NCBI RefSeq assembly: GCF_947503795.1
Contig: NZ_CANNEZ010000001.1
Location: 1,665,001 to 1,729,000, forward strand
Origin: an uncultured Jannaschia sp.
Lineage (GTDB): Bacteria > Pseudomonadota > Alphaproteobacteria > Rhodobacterales > Rhodobacteraceae
Reading direction: 5' to 3'
DNA: 64,000 nt
Shown here: positions 34,316 through 42,098 of the stretch, piece after piece
How positions within the stretch are numbered: position 1 is the stretch's first letter
Layout of the letters: each line of letters begins with the position of its first letter
Notes under the pieces: generated by a model
What the model was told of the DNA's origin: nothing
What the model saw: only the letters and a program-made list of their open reading frames with translations
Database searches by the model: none
Made by a program: the position numbers and the translations under genes

Positions 34316-35641
34316 CTACTCGGCGGCGTCGCGATAGGGTGCGCCTTCGCCGTAGGGCACGTTGATCCCACCATAGCGCCGCACCCGGACATTGCATTGC
34401 TCGGCATGGCCCACGAAGCCCTCGAGCATGCAGAGCCGCGAGCCGTATTCGCCCACCAGCGTCGCGGCCGCGTCGGTCGTGATCTTCTGATAGCTGTGCG
34501 TCTTGATGAACTTGCCGACCCACAGCCCGCCGGTATAGCGCCCCGCCTTCTTCGTCGGCAGGGTGTGGTTCGTGCCGATCACCTTGTCGCCGTTCGACAC
34601 GTTCGTGCGCGGCCCGAGGAACAGCGCGCCGTAGCTGTGCATGTTCTGAAGATACCAGTCGTCGCGATCGGTCATGACCTGAACGTGTTCGGAGGCGATA
34701 TCGTTGGCCAGCGCCAGCATCTCGTCATGGTCGGCGCAGACGATCATCTCGCCGTAATCGGCCCAGCTGACGCGCGCCGTGTCGGCGGTGGGCAGGATCC
34801 CGAGCAGACGGTCGATCTCCGCGAGCGTGGCCTCGGCCAGCATCTTCGAGGTGGTCAGCATCACCGCGGGCGAGTTGTAGCCATGCTCGGCCTGTCCCAG
34901 CAGATCCGTCGCGCAAAGCTCGGCATCGACGGTGTCGTCGGCGATCACCATCGTTTCGGTCGGTCCGGCGAAGAGGTCGATCCCCACCCGCCCGTAAAGC
35001 TGTCGCTTGGCCTCGGCCACATAGGCATTGCCGGGGCCGACGAGCATGTGGACGGGCTCGATCGTCTCGGTCCCGAGCGCCATGGCACCGACGGCCTGAA
35101 TGCCGCCCATGACGTAGATCTCGTGCGCGCCGCCAAGATGCATCGCCGCGATCACGGCCGGGTTTGGGCGGCCCTTGAAGGGCGGCGTGCAGGCGATGAT
35201 GCGGGGCACGCCCGCCACCGATGCCGTCGCGACGGACATATGGGCGGAGGCGACCATGGGAAACTTGCCGCCGGGGACGTAGCAGCCAACGGATTGCACG
35301 GGGATGTTGCGATGTCCGAGGATGACACCTGGCATGGTCTCGACCTCGACATCGAGCATCGAGTCGCGCTGGATTCGGGCGAAGTTGCGAACCTGCTCCT
35401 GGGCGAAGCGGATATCGGCCAGTTCGCGGTCGCTCAGCTCGGCCATCAGCGCTTCGATCTGGTCCTGAGACAGCCGGAAGTTCTCGGGCGTGTAGGCGTC
35501 GAACCTCTCCGAGAGCTCGCGCACGGCCGCGTCGCCCCGCGCCTCGATATCCCTCAGGATCGCCTCGACCGAAGCGCGCACCTTGGCGTCGTCCTCGGCG
35601 CGGTCGGCGTCGGATTTCGCGGTTTTCAGATGCTCGGCCAT
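34316..35641 (-). CDS. histidinol-dehydrogenase-family dehydrogenase (HpsN-like), not for histidine biosynthesis
   Basis: A 441-residue NAD-dependent zinc dehydrogenase of the HisD family. The motif sequence [24 protein letters not shown] and the metal-binding [14 protein letters not shown] region are conserved, as is [20 protein letters not shown]. There are no neighbouring his genes, and it sits with catabolic genes. Members of this branch in Roseobacters act as dehydrogenases in sulfopropanediol degradation (HpsN) and similar alcohols. That is inference here. GGGAGG is upstream of ATG 35641. A LacI-type operator is about 60 bases upstream. Confidence 0.85.
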   Translation of the reverse strand: MAEHLKTAKSDADRAEDDAKVRASVEAILRDIEARGDAAVRELSERFDAYTPENFRLSQDQIEALMAELSDRELADIRFAQEQVRNFARIQRDSMLDVEVETMPGVILGHRNIPVQSVGCYVPGGKFPMVASAHMSVATASVAGVPRIIACTPPFKGRPNPAVIAAMHLGGAHEIYVMGGIQAVGAMALGTETIEPVHMLVGPGNAYVAEAKRQLYGRVGIDLFAGPTETMVIADDTVDAELCATDLLGQAEHGYNSPAVMLTTSKMLAEATLAEIDRLLGILPTADTARVSWADYGEMIVCADHDEMLALANDIASEHVQVMTDRDDWYLQNMHSYGALFLGPRTNVSNGDKVIGTNHTLPTKKAGRYTGGLWVGKFIKTHSYQKITTDAAATLVGEYGSRLCMLEGFVGHAEQCNVRVRRYGGINVPYGEGAPYRDAAE

Positions 35642-35701
35642 GTCGTGCCCTCCCGGTCCTCGGACCGAGGTTAGCCCTGCCTCCCGACTGGCGAAAGGTC
35701 T

Positions 35702-35721
35702 TTTTGCATACGCTTGCAAAA
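35702..35721 (-). promoter_or_regulatory. LacI-type operator, copy 2 (HisD-family gene)
   Basis: TTTTGCATACGCTTGCAAAA, a palindrome with 7-base arms (TTTTGCA/TGCAAAA) and a central CG. TGCATACG matches copy 1 read on the gene's strand. It lies 61 bases upstream of the ATG at 35641, where a promoter is expected. Confidence 0.6.
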
Positions 35722-35729
35722 GCCGTTCG

Positions 35730-36719
35730 TCACAGCCCGCGCAACCACGCCTCCATTGCCGGAATGGCGGCCTGCGTGCCCTGCGGCGACAGGATGTCGC
35801 CCGCAATGACATGGGCGAAGGGGTCGTCGCCATCGGGCACGGTGACCCGCTCGATGGTCACCGGCCCGCCCCAGGCGGAGGCCACGGCTTCGGTCGCGGC
35901 GTGGTCGACCACCGCGTCGGCGGGCGCGAACCAGAAGAGCGCCGGCAGGTCGGCGGCCGCGTAGTCGAGCGCGGTGGCGTGGTCGATCGCGGCCTGCATC
36001 GGCAGGAGGGCGACGGTCGGATATTCGGTCGTCCAGTGGCGGCCATGGCGGTCGTTCTGCGGCGCGAAGCTGCGGATCTCGCCCGCCACCAGCGGCACCC
36101 AGGATCGCGCCGCGGGCCATGACAGCAGCGCGCCCGCCGGGTTCGAGACGCGGAAATTGGGCGAGACGAGGATCAGGCCCGCCAACCCCTCGCGCAGGGC
36201 CGCGAGGTCGGGATCGGCGGCCAACGCCGCGGCCAGCGTCGCGCCGGTCGAGGTCGCCATGACGACGACGCGGTCGCCCAGCGCCCGGCCCACGGCCATC
36301 GCCTCGGCCAGGTCTTCGAACCAGTCGCCCGCACTCGCTTCGGCCAATGCGGCGCCGTCCTGTCCGTGGCCGGTCAGGCGCGTGATGAAGACGTTCGCGT
36401 CCAGCGCCTCGCCCAGCCGGTCGGGCACGGGCCGAAGCTCCCACCCGGTGGCCGAGAAGCCGTGGACATAGACGATGGCGAGGTCGGTGCGCGCGCCCGG
36501 AACCCCTGACCAGAGGATGCGCTTGGTGTGCTCGGGGTCCACATCGCCCACCTGCCCTTCGCGGTCAGCGAGCCAGCCCTCGACATCGTCGGGCACAAGC
36601 GCCGCGTCGAATGCGATCTCGGTGTCCACCGGCTCGTAGGGGCCGAGGACGAACATCGCCGCGATGACCACCGCCAGCGCCGCCACCACGAGGCCGAGCC
36701 CCTTCAGGATCCGTCTCAT
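35730..36719 (-). CDS. membrane-anchored alpha/beta hydrolase
   Basis: A 329-residue protein with one N-terminal membrane helix ([19 protein letters not shown]). The catalytic domain follows with [14 protein letters not shown] (oxyanion HG) and [11 protein letters not shown] as the nucleophile elbow with Ser flanked by Thr. Acid and His positions are likely in [10 protein letters not shown] and the C-terminus (DGDDPFAH). It probably faces the periplasm. It is not clearly part of the adjacent LacI regulon, since the operator lies downstream of its own 3' end. Confidence 0.78.
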   Translation of the reverse strand: MRRILKGLGLVVAALAVVIAAMFVLGPYEPVDTEIAFDAALVPDDVEGWLADREGQVGDVDPEHTKRILWSGVPGARTDLAIVYVHGFSATGWELRPVPDRLGEALDANVFITRLTGHGQDGAALAEASAGDWFEDLAEAMAVGRALGDRVVVMATSTGATLAAALAADPDLAALREGLAGLILVSPNFRVSNPAGALLSWPAARSWVPLVAGEIRSFAPQNDRHGRHWTTEYPTVALLPMQAAIDHATALDYAAADLPALFWFAPADAVVDHAATEAVASAWGGPVTIERVTVPDGDDPFAHVIAGDILSPQGTQAAIPAMEAWLRGL

Positions 36720-36765
36720 CTGCCGTCCTCCCGCGCGGGATCAGGCCCCCGGCCGGGACCTTGCG

Positions 36766-37518
36766 TCAAGCCGCGACGTGGCGTCCGCGGGCCGTGACCT
36801 CCTCGACCGCCGCCTCGACCAGCCGCAAGAGATCGTCGGTCGAGAAGCGATGATCGGCCCCGTCGACGAGGGTCAGGCGCATGTCCGGCCCGTCGGCATG
36901 TTCCAGCAGTCGGATGGCCGTCGCCACCGACACATCCGCATCCGCCGTGCCCTGCAGGAAGCGGACCGGCATCGGGAGCGGCAGCGGATCGCGCAGCACG
37001 AGGCGCGAGCGCCCCTCCTCGATCAGGTGGCGCGTGATGATGTAGGGATCGCCATAGTCCGAGGGCACGGCAACGCGGCCCGCCTCGAACAGCTGGACGC
37101 GTTCGGTCTCGGTGAACCCGGCCCAGAAGCCGTCCTCGGTGAAATCGGGGGCCGCCGCGATCGTCACGAGGCCGGCCACGCGATCCGGGTCGTCGCGCGC
37201 GATCGTCAGCGCGATCCAGCCGCCCATGGACGACCCTACGAGGATCTGCGGCCCCGTGGTCGCATGCGCGATGACGGCGCGCGCATCCTCCAGCCAGTCG
37301 CCGATGGAACCCGCCTCGAAATGTCCGCCCGACTGGCCATGGCCGGAGTAGTCGAGCCGCAGGAACGCGCGGCCATTGGCACGGGCCCAGTTCTCCAGCG
37401 CGATGGCCTTTGTCCCGTTCATGTCCGATTTGAAGCCCCCGAGGAACACGAGGCCCGGCCCCCGCCCCTCGGTCGCGTGATAGGCCAGCCTGCGGCCATG
37501 TCGGGTGATCGTCTGCAT
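36766..37518 (-). CDS. alpha/beta hydrolase, thioesterase/carboxylesterase-like
   Basis: A 250-residue soluble hydrolase. Elements are GGFKSDMNGTKA near the oxyanion, DYSGHGQSGG, the nucleophile elbow VGSSMGGWIAL, GTADADV (acid region) and DGADHRFS (His). This pattern is close to the ABHD10/serine-aminopeptidase-like group. ATG 37518 has GAGGGGCC upstream. It is divergent from the HTH/START gene with 113 bases between. Confidence 0.85.
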   Translation of the reverse strand: MQTITRHGRRLAYHATEGRGPGLVFLGGFKSDMNGTKAIALENWARANGRAFLRLDYSGHGQSGGHFEAGSIGDWLEDARAVIAHATTGPQILVGSSMGGWIALTIARDDPDRVAGLVTIAAAPDFTEDGFWAGFTETERVQLFEAGRVAVPSDYGDPYIITRHLIEEGRSRLVLRDPLPLPMPVRFLQGTADADVSVATAIRLLEHADGPDMRLTLVDGADHRFSTDDLLRLVEAAVEEVTARGRHVAA

Positions 37519-37570
37519 CGGCGGCCCCTCCTGCTCCGCTTCGATATAGGCGGATGGGCCGCGCCGGTCC

Positions 37571-37625
37571 ACAGGTGACCATTTGCTCACACGTCTTGAC
37601 AGGTGACCTATGGGTCTCATATCAA
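37571..37625 (+). promoter_or_regulatory. probable leaderless promoter with ACAGGTGACC direct repeats
   Basis: ACAGGTGACC occurs at 37571-37580 and 37599-37608, 28 bases apart. The second copy contains the end of a consensus -35, TTGACA (37596-37601). TATCAA at 37620-37625 (18-base spacing) would start transcription near 37632, exactly at the ATG. No Shine-Dalgarno is present, which fits a leaderless mRNA. The repeats are likely the ArsR-type protein's own operator. Confidence 0.5.
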
Positions 37626-37631
37626 CATCCC

Positions 37632-38312
37632 ATGGATTCGCTCTTCAAAGCCCTCGCCGACCCGTCCCGCCGCGATCTTCTCGACGCGCTTCGGGTCGAG
37701 GACGGGCAAACCCTGTCGCAGCTCGAAGCCGCCTCGCCGCTCTCGCGCTTCGGGGTGGCCAAGCATCTGGGCGTGTTGGAAGACGCAGGCCTCGTCACGC
37801 GCATCCGGCGCGGCCGGTTCACGCATCACTACCTCAACGCGATCCCCGTGGCCGAGGCGCTCACCCGCTGGATCGAGCCCTTCCGCGTGGCCCCCGCCGC
37901 GCGCGGCGTGCTCGACCTCAAGGCCCGGCTCGAGGCCGCGTCCCCCGCGCCCGATCTGACCTTCACCATCTATATCCGCTGCGCCCAGACCGACCTCTGG
38001 AGCGCGCTGACCGAACCCGCGCGGGTCGCGGCCTATGCGGCGCTCTCCCCCTCCGGGCGCGACGCGGGCCTGCCCGACACCGCCCGGCTCGAGCCGATGT
38101 CGCGGATCGAGGCCACGCTCGCCCCCGAGGGGCACGCCGCCTCTCGCTATGTCGCCCGGATCGCCCCCGAGGGCGCGATCTGCGCGCTGACCATCGAACA
38201 TTGGGACCTCGCCCCGGCCGACCGCGCCCGCGTCGCCGATGGCTGGGCCCGCACGCTCTCCGGGTTGAAGACCTGGCTCGAAACCGGGGAGGCCCTGGCC
38301 TTCGAGCCCTGA
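37632..38312 (+). CDS. ArsR-type HTH fused to START/SRPBCC domain
   Basis: A 226-residue fusion. The N-terminal winged HTH (LFKALADPSRRDLLDALR; SRFGVAKHLGVLEDAGLVTRIRRGRFTHHYL) is ArsR-like without metal-binding Cys. The C-terminal half is an AHSA1-type SRPBCC domain (FTIYIRCAQTDLWSALTEPARVAAY, ending LSGLKTWLETGEALAFEP). The next gene encodes a stand-alone AHSA1-type protein ending with the same LKTWLETG, so the domain was duplicated or shared. It likely senses a hydrophobic ligand and represses its own promoter. Confidence 0.88.
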   Translation: MDSLFKALADPSRRDLLDALRVEDGQTLSQLEAASPLSRFGVAKHLGVLEDAGLVTRIRRGRFTHHYLNAIPVAEALTRWIEPFRVAPAARGVLDLKARLEAASPAPDLTFTIYIRCAQTDLWSALTEPARVAAYAALSPSGRDAGLPDTARLEPMSRIEATLAPEGHAASRYVARIAPEGAICALTIEHWDLAPADRARVADGWARTLSGLKTWLETGEALAFEP

Positions 38313-38398
38313 CTCCCCGTCCCCGCAACCTGCGCCCCGCCCGCCGATCCGATCCCCGGACCGGCGACCGATTCCGGCTGACTTGAAAGGAGATCGCC

Positions 38399-38827
38399 AT
38401 GACCAAACCCGACTACGTGATGCGGACGTTCATCCGCACGACTCAGGACGCGCTCTGGTCCGCACTGACCGATGCGGACGCGGCCGCCGCCTACCATCCG
38501 TTCACGCCCGAGGCCGACCGGGACGGCGACGCCATCGTCTACAAGCTGCCCGACGGGTCCGACATGCTCGTCTGCCGCGAGACGGAACTGACGCCCAAGA
38601 CCCGCATCGAGAGCACGTTCGAGCCCCGGTGGCAGCCCGGCATCCCGGTGTCGCGCTTCGTCTGGACTATCGACCCCGAGGGCGAGCACTGCCGCCTGAC
38701 GCTCGAGCATTACGACATTCCCGAGGGCGGCGAGGGCTATGCCGACGGCTGGGAGCGTCTCGTCGCGGGCCTCAAGACCTGGCTCGAAACCGGCAAGGCC
38801 GCGCGCTTCGGGGGAGAAGGCCGATGA
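38399..38827 (+). CDS. SRPBCC (AHSA1-type) protein
   Basis: A 142-residue single-domain Bet v 1-like protein (MRTFIRTTQDALWSALTDADAAAAYHPF; LTLEHYDIPEGG; LVAGLKTWLETGKAARF). It resembles the C-terminal half of the preceding HTH fusion. GGAGATCGCC precedes the ATG. It overlaps the MAPEG gene start by four bases (ATGA), so the three are one unit. Confidence 0.88.
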   Translation: MTKPDYVMRTFIRTTQDALWSALTDADAAAAYHPFTPEADRDGDAIVYKLPDGSDMLVCRETELTPKTRIESTFEPRWQPGIPVSRFVWTIDPEGEHCRLTLEHYDIPEGGEGYADGWERLVAGLKTWLETGKAARFGGEGR

Positions 38828-39240
38828 CCCCTGAGCTCTGGTGGATGACCTGGACCGCGATCCTCGCCGGCTCGCTCTGGGTGCCCTACATCGTCGGCAT
38901 CAACACGGCGCAACCGAACACCTGGCCCGAGGGGACGGACCCGTTCGTCACGCCGATGGACCCGAACCTGCAACGCCCCTGGGTCCGGCGCGCCTTCCGC
39001 GCCCATCTCAACCTGCTCGAGCAGTTCCTGCCGATGCTGGCGCTGGTCCTCATCGCCCATGCGGCGGGGGTGTCGAACACCGTCACGATCTGGGCGACCG
39101 GCCTCTTCTTCGGCCTGCGCGTGCTGCACGCCGTAGGGATGATCACGGGCGTGGCCCGGATGCCCGCCCGGCCGCTGATCTTCGTGGCGGGATGGCTCTG
39201 CATCCTCGCGGTGGCGGGGGCGATCCTGATGGGGGCGTGA
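38824..39240 (+). CDS. MAPEG family membrane protein
   Basis: A 138-residue protein with four membrane helices (WWMTWTAILAGSLWVPYIV; EQFLPMLALVLIAHAAGV; TVTIWATGLFFGLRVLHAV; LIFVAGWLCILAVAGAIL). RVLHAVGMIT resembles the MAPEG R-x-x-H helix. Bacterial MAPEG proteins are putative glutathione-linked detoxification enzymes. Pairing with two START proteins suggests handling of a hydrophobic compound. Confidence 0.82.
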   Translation: MTPELWWMTWTAILAGSLWVPYIVGINTAQPNTWPEGTDPFVTPMDPNLQRPWVRRAFRAHLNLLEQFLPMLALVLIAHAAGVSNTVTIWATGLFFGLRVLHAVGMITGVARMPARPLIFVAGWLCILAVAGAILMGA

Positions 39241-39247
39241 ACCCGGC

Positions 39248-39271
39248 GGGGGGCCAGGACGTTGGCCCCCC
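39248..39271 (+). terminator. intercistronic hairpin after MAPEG gene
   Basis: GGGGGGCCA (39248-39256) pairs with TGGCCCCCC (39263-39271) around six bases, ending 19 bases before the next ATG. There is no T-run, so it may be a processing or attenuation element. Confidence 0.5.
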
Positions 39272-39290
39272 GACCACAGGAGATGCGACC

Positions 39291-39518
39291 ATGACCGACC
39301 GTTCCGACAAGGCCCCGGGCCAGCAGCCGCTGCCGAAAGGCGACGACGCCCCCGGCCACGACAGGGCCAATCCCTTCGGCGAGAGCGCGGCCGAGCCGCA
39401 ATCCGACGGCGGCCGGACGAAATACGACAAACCCGCGACGGGCGCCGATGATTTCGCCATCGACGAGCTTCGCCAGAAGCGCATTCGCGGCAACGAAAGC
39501 AGTCGCGACGCGGACTGA
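39291..39518 (+). CDS. small hydrophilic protein, hypothetical
   Basis: A 75-residue protein rich in Asp, Lys, Gly and Pro with no hydrophobic segment (MTDRSDKAPGQQPLPKGDDAP...). CAGGAGATGCGACC, containing AGGAG, is upstream of the ATG, which supports translation. The C-terminus (DDFAIDELRQKRIRGNES) looks helical. I recognise no family; composition is like intrinsically disordered stress proteins. Confidence 0.65.
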   Translation: MTDRSDKAPGQQPLPKGDDAPGHDRANPFGESAAEPQSDGGRTKYDKPATGADDFAIDELRQKRIRGNESSRDAD

Positions 39519-39525
39519 CCCGCTT

Positions 39526-39556
39526 CGATGTTCCATAAACATGCAGGCGTCCGGGG
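39526..39556. repeat. dispersed 31-bp intergenic repeat, copy 2
   Basis: CGATGTTCCATAAACATGCA followed by GGCGTCCGGGG, a 26 of 31 match to 19883-19913. It begins seven bases after the stop of the small protein gene and lies in a convergent gap before rlmE. A fainter related tract (ATATTCGGGAAACG) can be read in reverse orientation near 32652. Confidence 0.7.
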
Positions 39557-39604
39557 TCCGCGTTCGAACCACCGCCCCGGTGCGTACCGCCGGTCGCCGG
39601 GGGT

Positions 39605-39622
39605 CCGGGGGGCGTCCCCCGG
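39605..39622. terminator. hairpin before rlmE 3' end
   Basis: CCGGGGG (39605-39611) pairs with CCCCCGG (39616-39622) around GCGT, six bases beyond the rlmE stop in transcription direction. It belongs to the same repeat-associated layout as 19908-19924. Confidence 0.5.
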
Positions 39623-39627
39623 CCCTC

Positions 39628-40347
39628 TCAGTCCGGGCGGCCGCGGAACCCCTGCGCCACGACGAACTTCTCCGACGAATCCGACCGGGACGCGCCCGGT
39701 TTGACGTTCGCCACCTTCTCAAAGGCGACCTTGAGCCGCTTCTGAAGATCGCCCTCGGCCCCGCCCGCCAGCACCTTGGCCACGAAGGTTCCACCGGGGG
39801 CCAGCACGTCGAAGGCCAGCTCCGCCGCCGCTTCGCAGAGCGACATGATCCGCAGGTGATCGGTCTGCTTGTGCCCCGACGATGCTGCGGCCATGTCCGA
39901 CATCACCACATCCGCATCGCCGCCCAGCCAGTCCTTCACCTTCGCATCGGCCCCGTCGGCCAGAAAGTCGAGCACGTGGATCTCGGCCCCCGGCACGGGG
40001 TCGACCTCCTGCAGGTCGAGGCCGATGATCCGGCCCTGCGGTTTCTTCGCCATCTCGCCCAGCGCGTTGATGCGCGGCACCGCGACCTGCAGCCATCCGC
40101 CCGGCGCGCAGCCGAGATCGACGACGCGGGCACCGGGGACGAGGAAGCCGTACTTGTCGTCCAGCTCCATGATCTTGAAGGCCGCGCGACCGCGATACCC
40201 CTCGGCCCGGGCCCGTGTGACATACGGATCGTTGAGCTGCCGCTCGAGCCAGAGCTTCGAGCTGAGCTTGCGGCCCCGCGCGGTCTTGACCTTTACGGTC
40301 AGGTCGCGCCGGCCACGACCGGAGGTGTTCTTGGGTGTCTGTGCCAT
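39628..40347 (-). CDS. rlmE: 23S rRNA (uridine-2'-O) methyltransferase
   Basis: A 239-residue FtsJ/RrmJ-type enzyme that methylates U2552 of 23S rRNA late in 50S assembly. The SAM site [15 protein letters not shown] is followed by conserved FtsJ motifs: D in [21 protein letters not shown], and K in [11 protein letters not shown]. An N-terminal basic tail ([19 protein letters not shown]) is typical of alphaproteobacteria. A second in-frame ATG nine bases further upstream is possible. It lies in line with the Ppx/GppA gene upstream. Confidence 0.94.
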   Translation of the reverse strand: MAQTPKNTSGRGRRDLTVKVKTARGRKLSSKLWLERQLNDPYVTRARAEGYRGRAAFKIMELDDKYGFLVPGARVVDLGCAPGGWLQVAVPRINALGEMAKKPQGRIIGLDLQEVDPVPGAEIHVLDFLADGADAKVKDWLGGDADVVMSDMAAASSGHKQTDHLRIMSLCEAAAELAFDVLAPGGTFVAKVLAGGAEGDLQKRLKVAFEKVANVKPGASRSDSSEKFVVAQGFRGRPD

Positions 40348-40394
40348 GGGGGGCAATTAGGCCCTTCGGGCGGCCGTGGGAAGGCCCGCCCCGA

Positions 40395-41564
40395 TCAGAA
40401 TGGCCCGTCGTCGAGCACGCCGTCCTTCGACATCTGCGCATAGAGCAGCCCTTCGCGCAGGCCCCGGTCCGCGACCGAGAGGCGATCCGTGGGCCAGACG
40501 CGCAACAGCGCCTGCAGGATAGCGGCGCCCGACATGATCAAGGCGTGCCGGTCGCGGCCGATCCGGGGGTCGTTGCGCCGCCCGTCGGGGCCGAGCGCCA
40601 GATAGCTGCGGATCACGCGGTCGATCTGGTCGGTGGTCATGCGCAGACCGTCGACCTTGTTGCGGTCGTATCGGCGAAGATTCAGGTGCGTTGCGGCGAC
40701 GGTCGTGACCGTCCCGCTTGTGCCGATGATCTGGAAGCCCGGATCGCTGTCGCCCGCGGCGTCGGCATAGGGCGAGAACTCGGCCAGGCATTCCTCGAAA
40801 TGCCACGACATCAGAGCGAAGCGTGCGGCGTCATCTGTAACGTCGCGGAACTGGTCCTTCAACGTCGCCACGCCCAGCGGGATCGAGATCCAGTCCACCA
40901 CCTTGGCGCGCGGGAACGGATCGTCGGCCGTGCCCTGGAACCCGGCATGGAGGCGCATGATCGCCCGCGCCCGGTCATGACGCGGCACGCGGGTCAGGTC
41001 GATCCAGACGAGTTCGGTGGACCCGCCGCCGATATCGACCACCAGAAGCTGTTCGGCCTTGGTCGACACCAGCGGCGCACAAGAAACGACGGCGAGGCGC
41101 GCTTCCTCCTCGGGCTCGATGATCTCGAGCGGCAGATCGGTCTCGCGCTCGACGAGGCGGATGAATTCCGAGGCGTTGGTCGCGCGGCGGCAGGCCTCGG
41201 TCGCGACGAGGCGCATCCGGGTGACGTCATGGGTCTCGAGCTTCCGGCGACAAATCTTGAGCGCCCCGATGGTGCGCGCCATCGAGGCGCGCGACAGGCG
41301 GCCCGATTGCTCGAGCCCGTTGCCGAGCTGGACCGATTTCGAGAAGCTGTCCACGACATGGAGCTGGTTGCCTTTGGGCTGCGCGATCAGCATCCGGCAC
41401 GAATTCGTGCCGAGATCGAGCGCCGCGTAGAGCTCCGCCGAATCGGGGCGGGTCCTGTCTCTCGGTGGCGCGACGGGCGCGGGCCCCTTGCGCGACTGCG
41501 CCGCGGGGATGCGGGCGCCGTTCGACAGGGGACCGGGCCGGTCGGCCGGGTCGTCCGGTGGCAT
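40395..41564 (-). CDS. Ppx/GppA-family phosphatase (exopolyphosphatase or pppGpp phosphatase)
   Basis: A 389-residue ASKHA-fold phosphatase. It has the phosphate-1 motif AALDLGTNSCRMLIA and phosphate-2 motif VVDIGGGSTELVWIDL. It matches the short Ppx/GppA form usual in alphaproteobacteria, where it sits next to rlmE. The C-terminal HD-like extension of the E. coli Ppx is absent. Upstream ATGs in frame would add about 25 residues; 41564 is favoured by CGGAGG at the right distance. Polyphosphate or pppGpp may be the substrate. Confidence 0.92.
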   Translation of the reverse strand: MPPDDPADRPGPLSNGARIPAAQSRKGPAPVAPPRDRTRPDSAELYAALDLGTNSCRMLIAQPKGNQLHVVDSFSKSVQLGNGLEQSGRLSRASMARTIGALKICRRKLETHDVTRMRLVATEACRRATNASEFIRLVERETDLPLEIIEPEEEARLAVVSCAPLVSTKAEQLLVVDIGGGSTELVWIDLTRVPRHDRARAIMRLHAGFQGTADDPFPRAKVVDWISIPLGVATLKDQFRDVTDDAARFALMSWHFEECLAEFSPYADAAGDSDPGFQIIGTSGTVTTVAATHLNLRRYDRNKVDGLRMTTDQIDRVIRSYLALGPDGRRNDPRIGRDRHALIMSGAAILQALLRVWPTDRLSVADRGLREGLLYAQMSKDGVLDDGPF

Positions 41565-41629
41565 CGCCGCCTCCGCATGTCTGGTTGCCCCGACCATAGG
41601 GGGGCCGCGGGCCATCGCGCAAGCATCCT

Positions 41630-41644
41630 TCATGTCCGACATGA
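41630..41644. promoter_or_regulatory. short palindrome in divergent region before one-carbon operon
   Basis: TCATGTCCGACATGA, 7-base arms around one C, between the Ppx/GppA gene and the plus-strand one-carbon operon (about 150 bases before its first ATG). A further GC hairpin (CCCCGCG...CGCGGGG) follows. I found no riboswitch signature that I would defend here. Confidence 0.35.
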
Positions 41645-41792
41645 GGGATTCGATACCCCGCGCGGCTGGCCCGCGCGCGCCCGCGGGGTTAGGTCGAAGG
41701 CGCGTGTCGCCATCGGGCGCATGCAGGTCGAATTGGGGCCGCACGCCCCGCCCCCCGCCGTTATGAGTGGGCAAAACCCGAGGGAGGGCCCG

Positions 41793-42098
41793 ATGCCGCA
41801 GATCACTGTCGTCTATTGGCGGGACATCCCCGCCCAGGTCATCGCCGGAAGCGGCCGCAGGGCGGCGAAGGTGCAGTTGAGCGAGCGGTTCGAGCAGGCC
41901 ATCGACCGCGCCGCGATGCGCTCCGGCGCGTCCGAGACCGATGCGTATCTCGCTGATTGGCGAAAGGTCCCCGAGGGCGATGTCGACGGAGCCGATGCCG
42001 AGGTCGCCGCCGCGCGGGCCGCCGAGCTGGAGGCCGACTGGAGCCCCGAGCGTCTGAAGGCCGCGGCCTTGGCCGGTGGCACAGAGGCGGCGGCCTGA
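41793..42098 (+). CDS. virulence-factor-family small protein (Pfam Virulence_fact type)
   Basis: A 101-residue protein (MPQITVVYWRDIPAQVIAG; DRAAMRSGASETDAYLADWRK) of a small family recurrently encoded before methylenetetrahydrofolate reductase-like genes in alphaproteobacteria. The name reflects a historical annotation only. AGGGAGG is upstream of the ATG. Its last base overlaps the first of the next gene's ATG (TGATG), so translation is coupled. The C-terminal third is an Ala/Glu-rich helix. Confidence 0.85.
   Translation: MPQITVVYWRDIPAQVIAGSGRRAAKVQLSERFEQAIDRAAMRSGASETDAYLADWRKVPEGDVDGADAEVAAARAAELEADWSPERLKAAALAGGTEAAA

Noticed and set aside
34316-35641. Histidine biosynthesis gene hisD
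   Set aside because: No other his gene is nearby, there is a catabolic context and a LacI-type operator upstream, and the sequence belongs to the HpsN-like side of the family.
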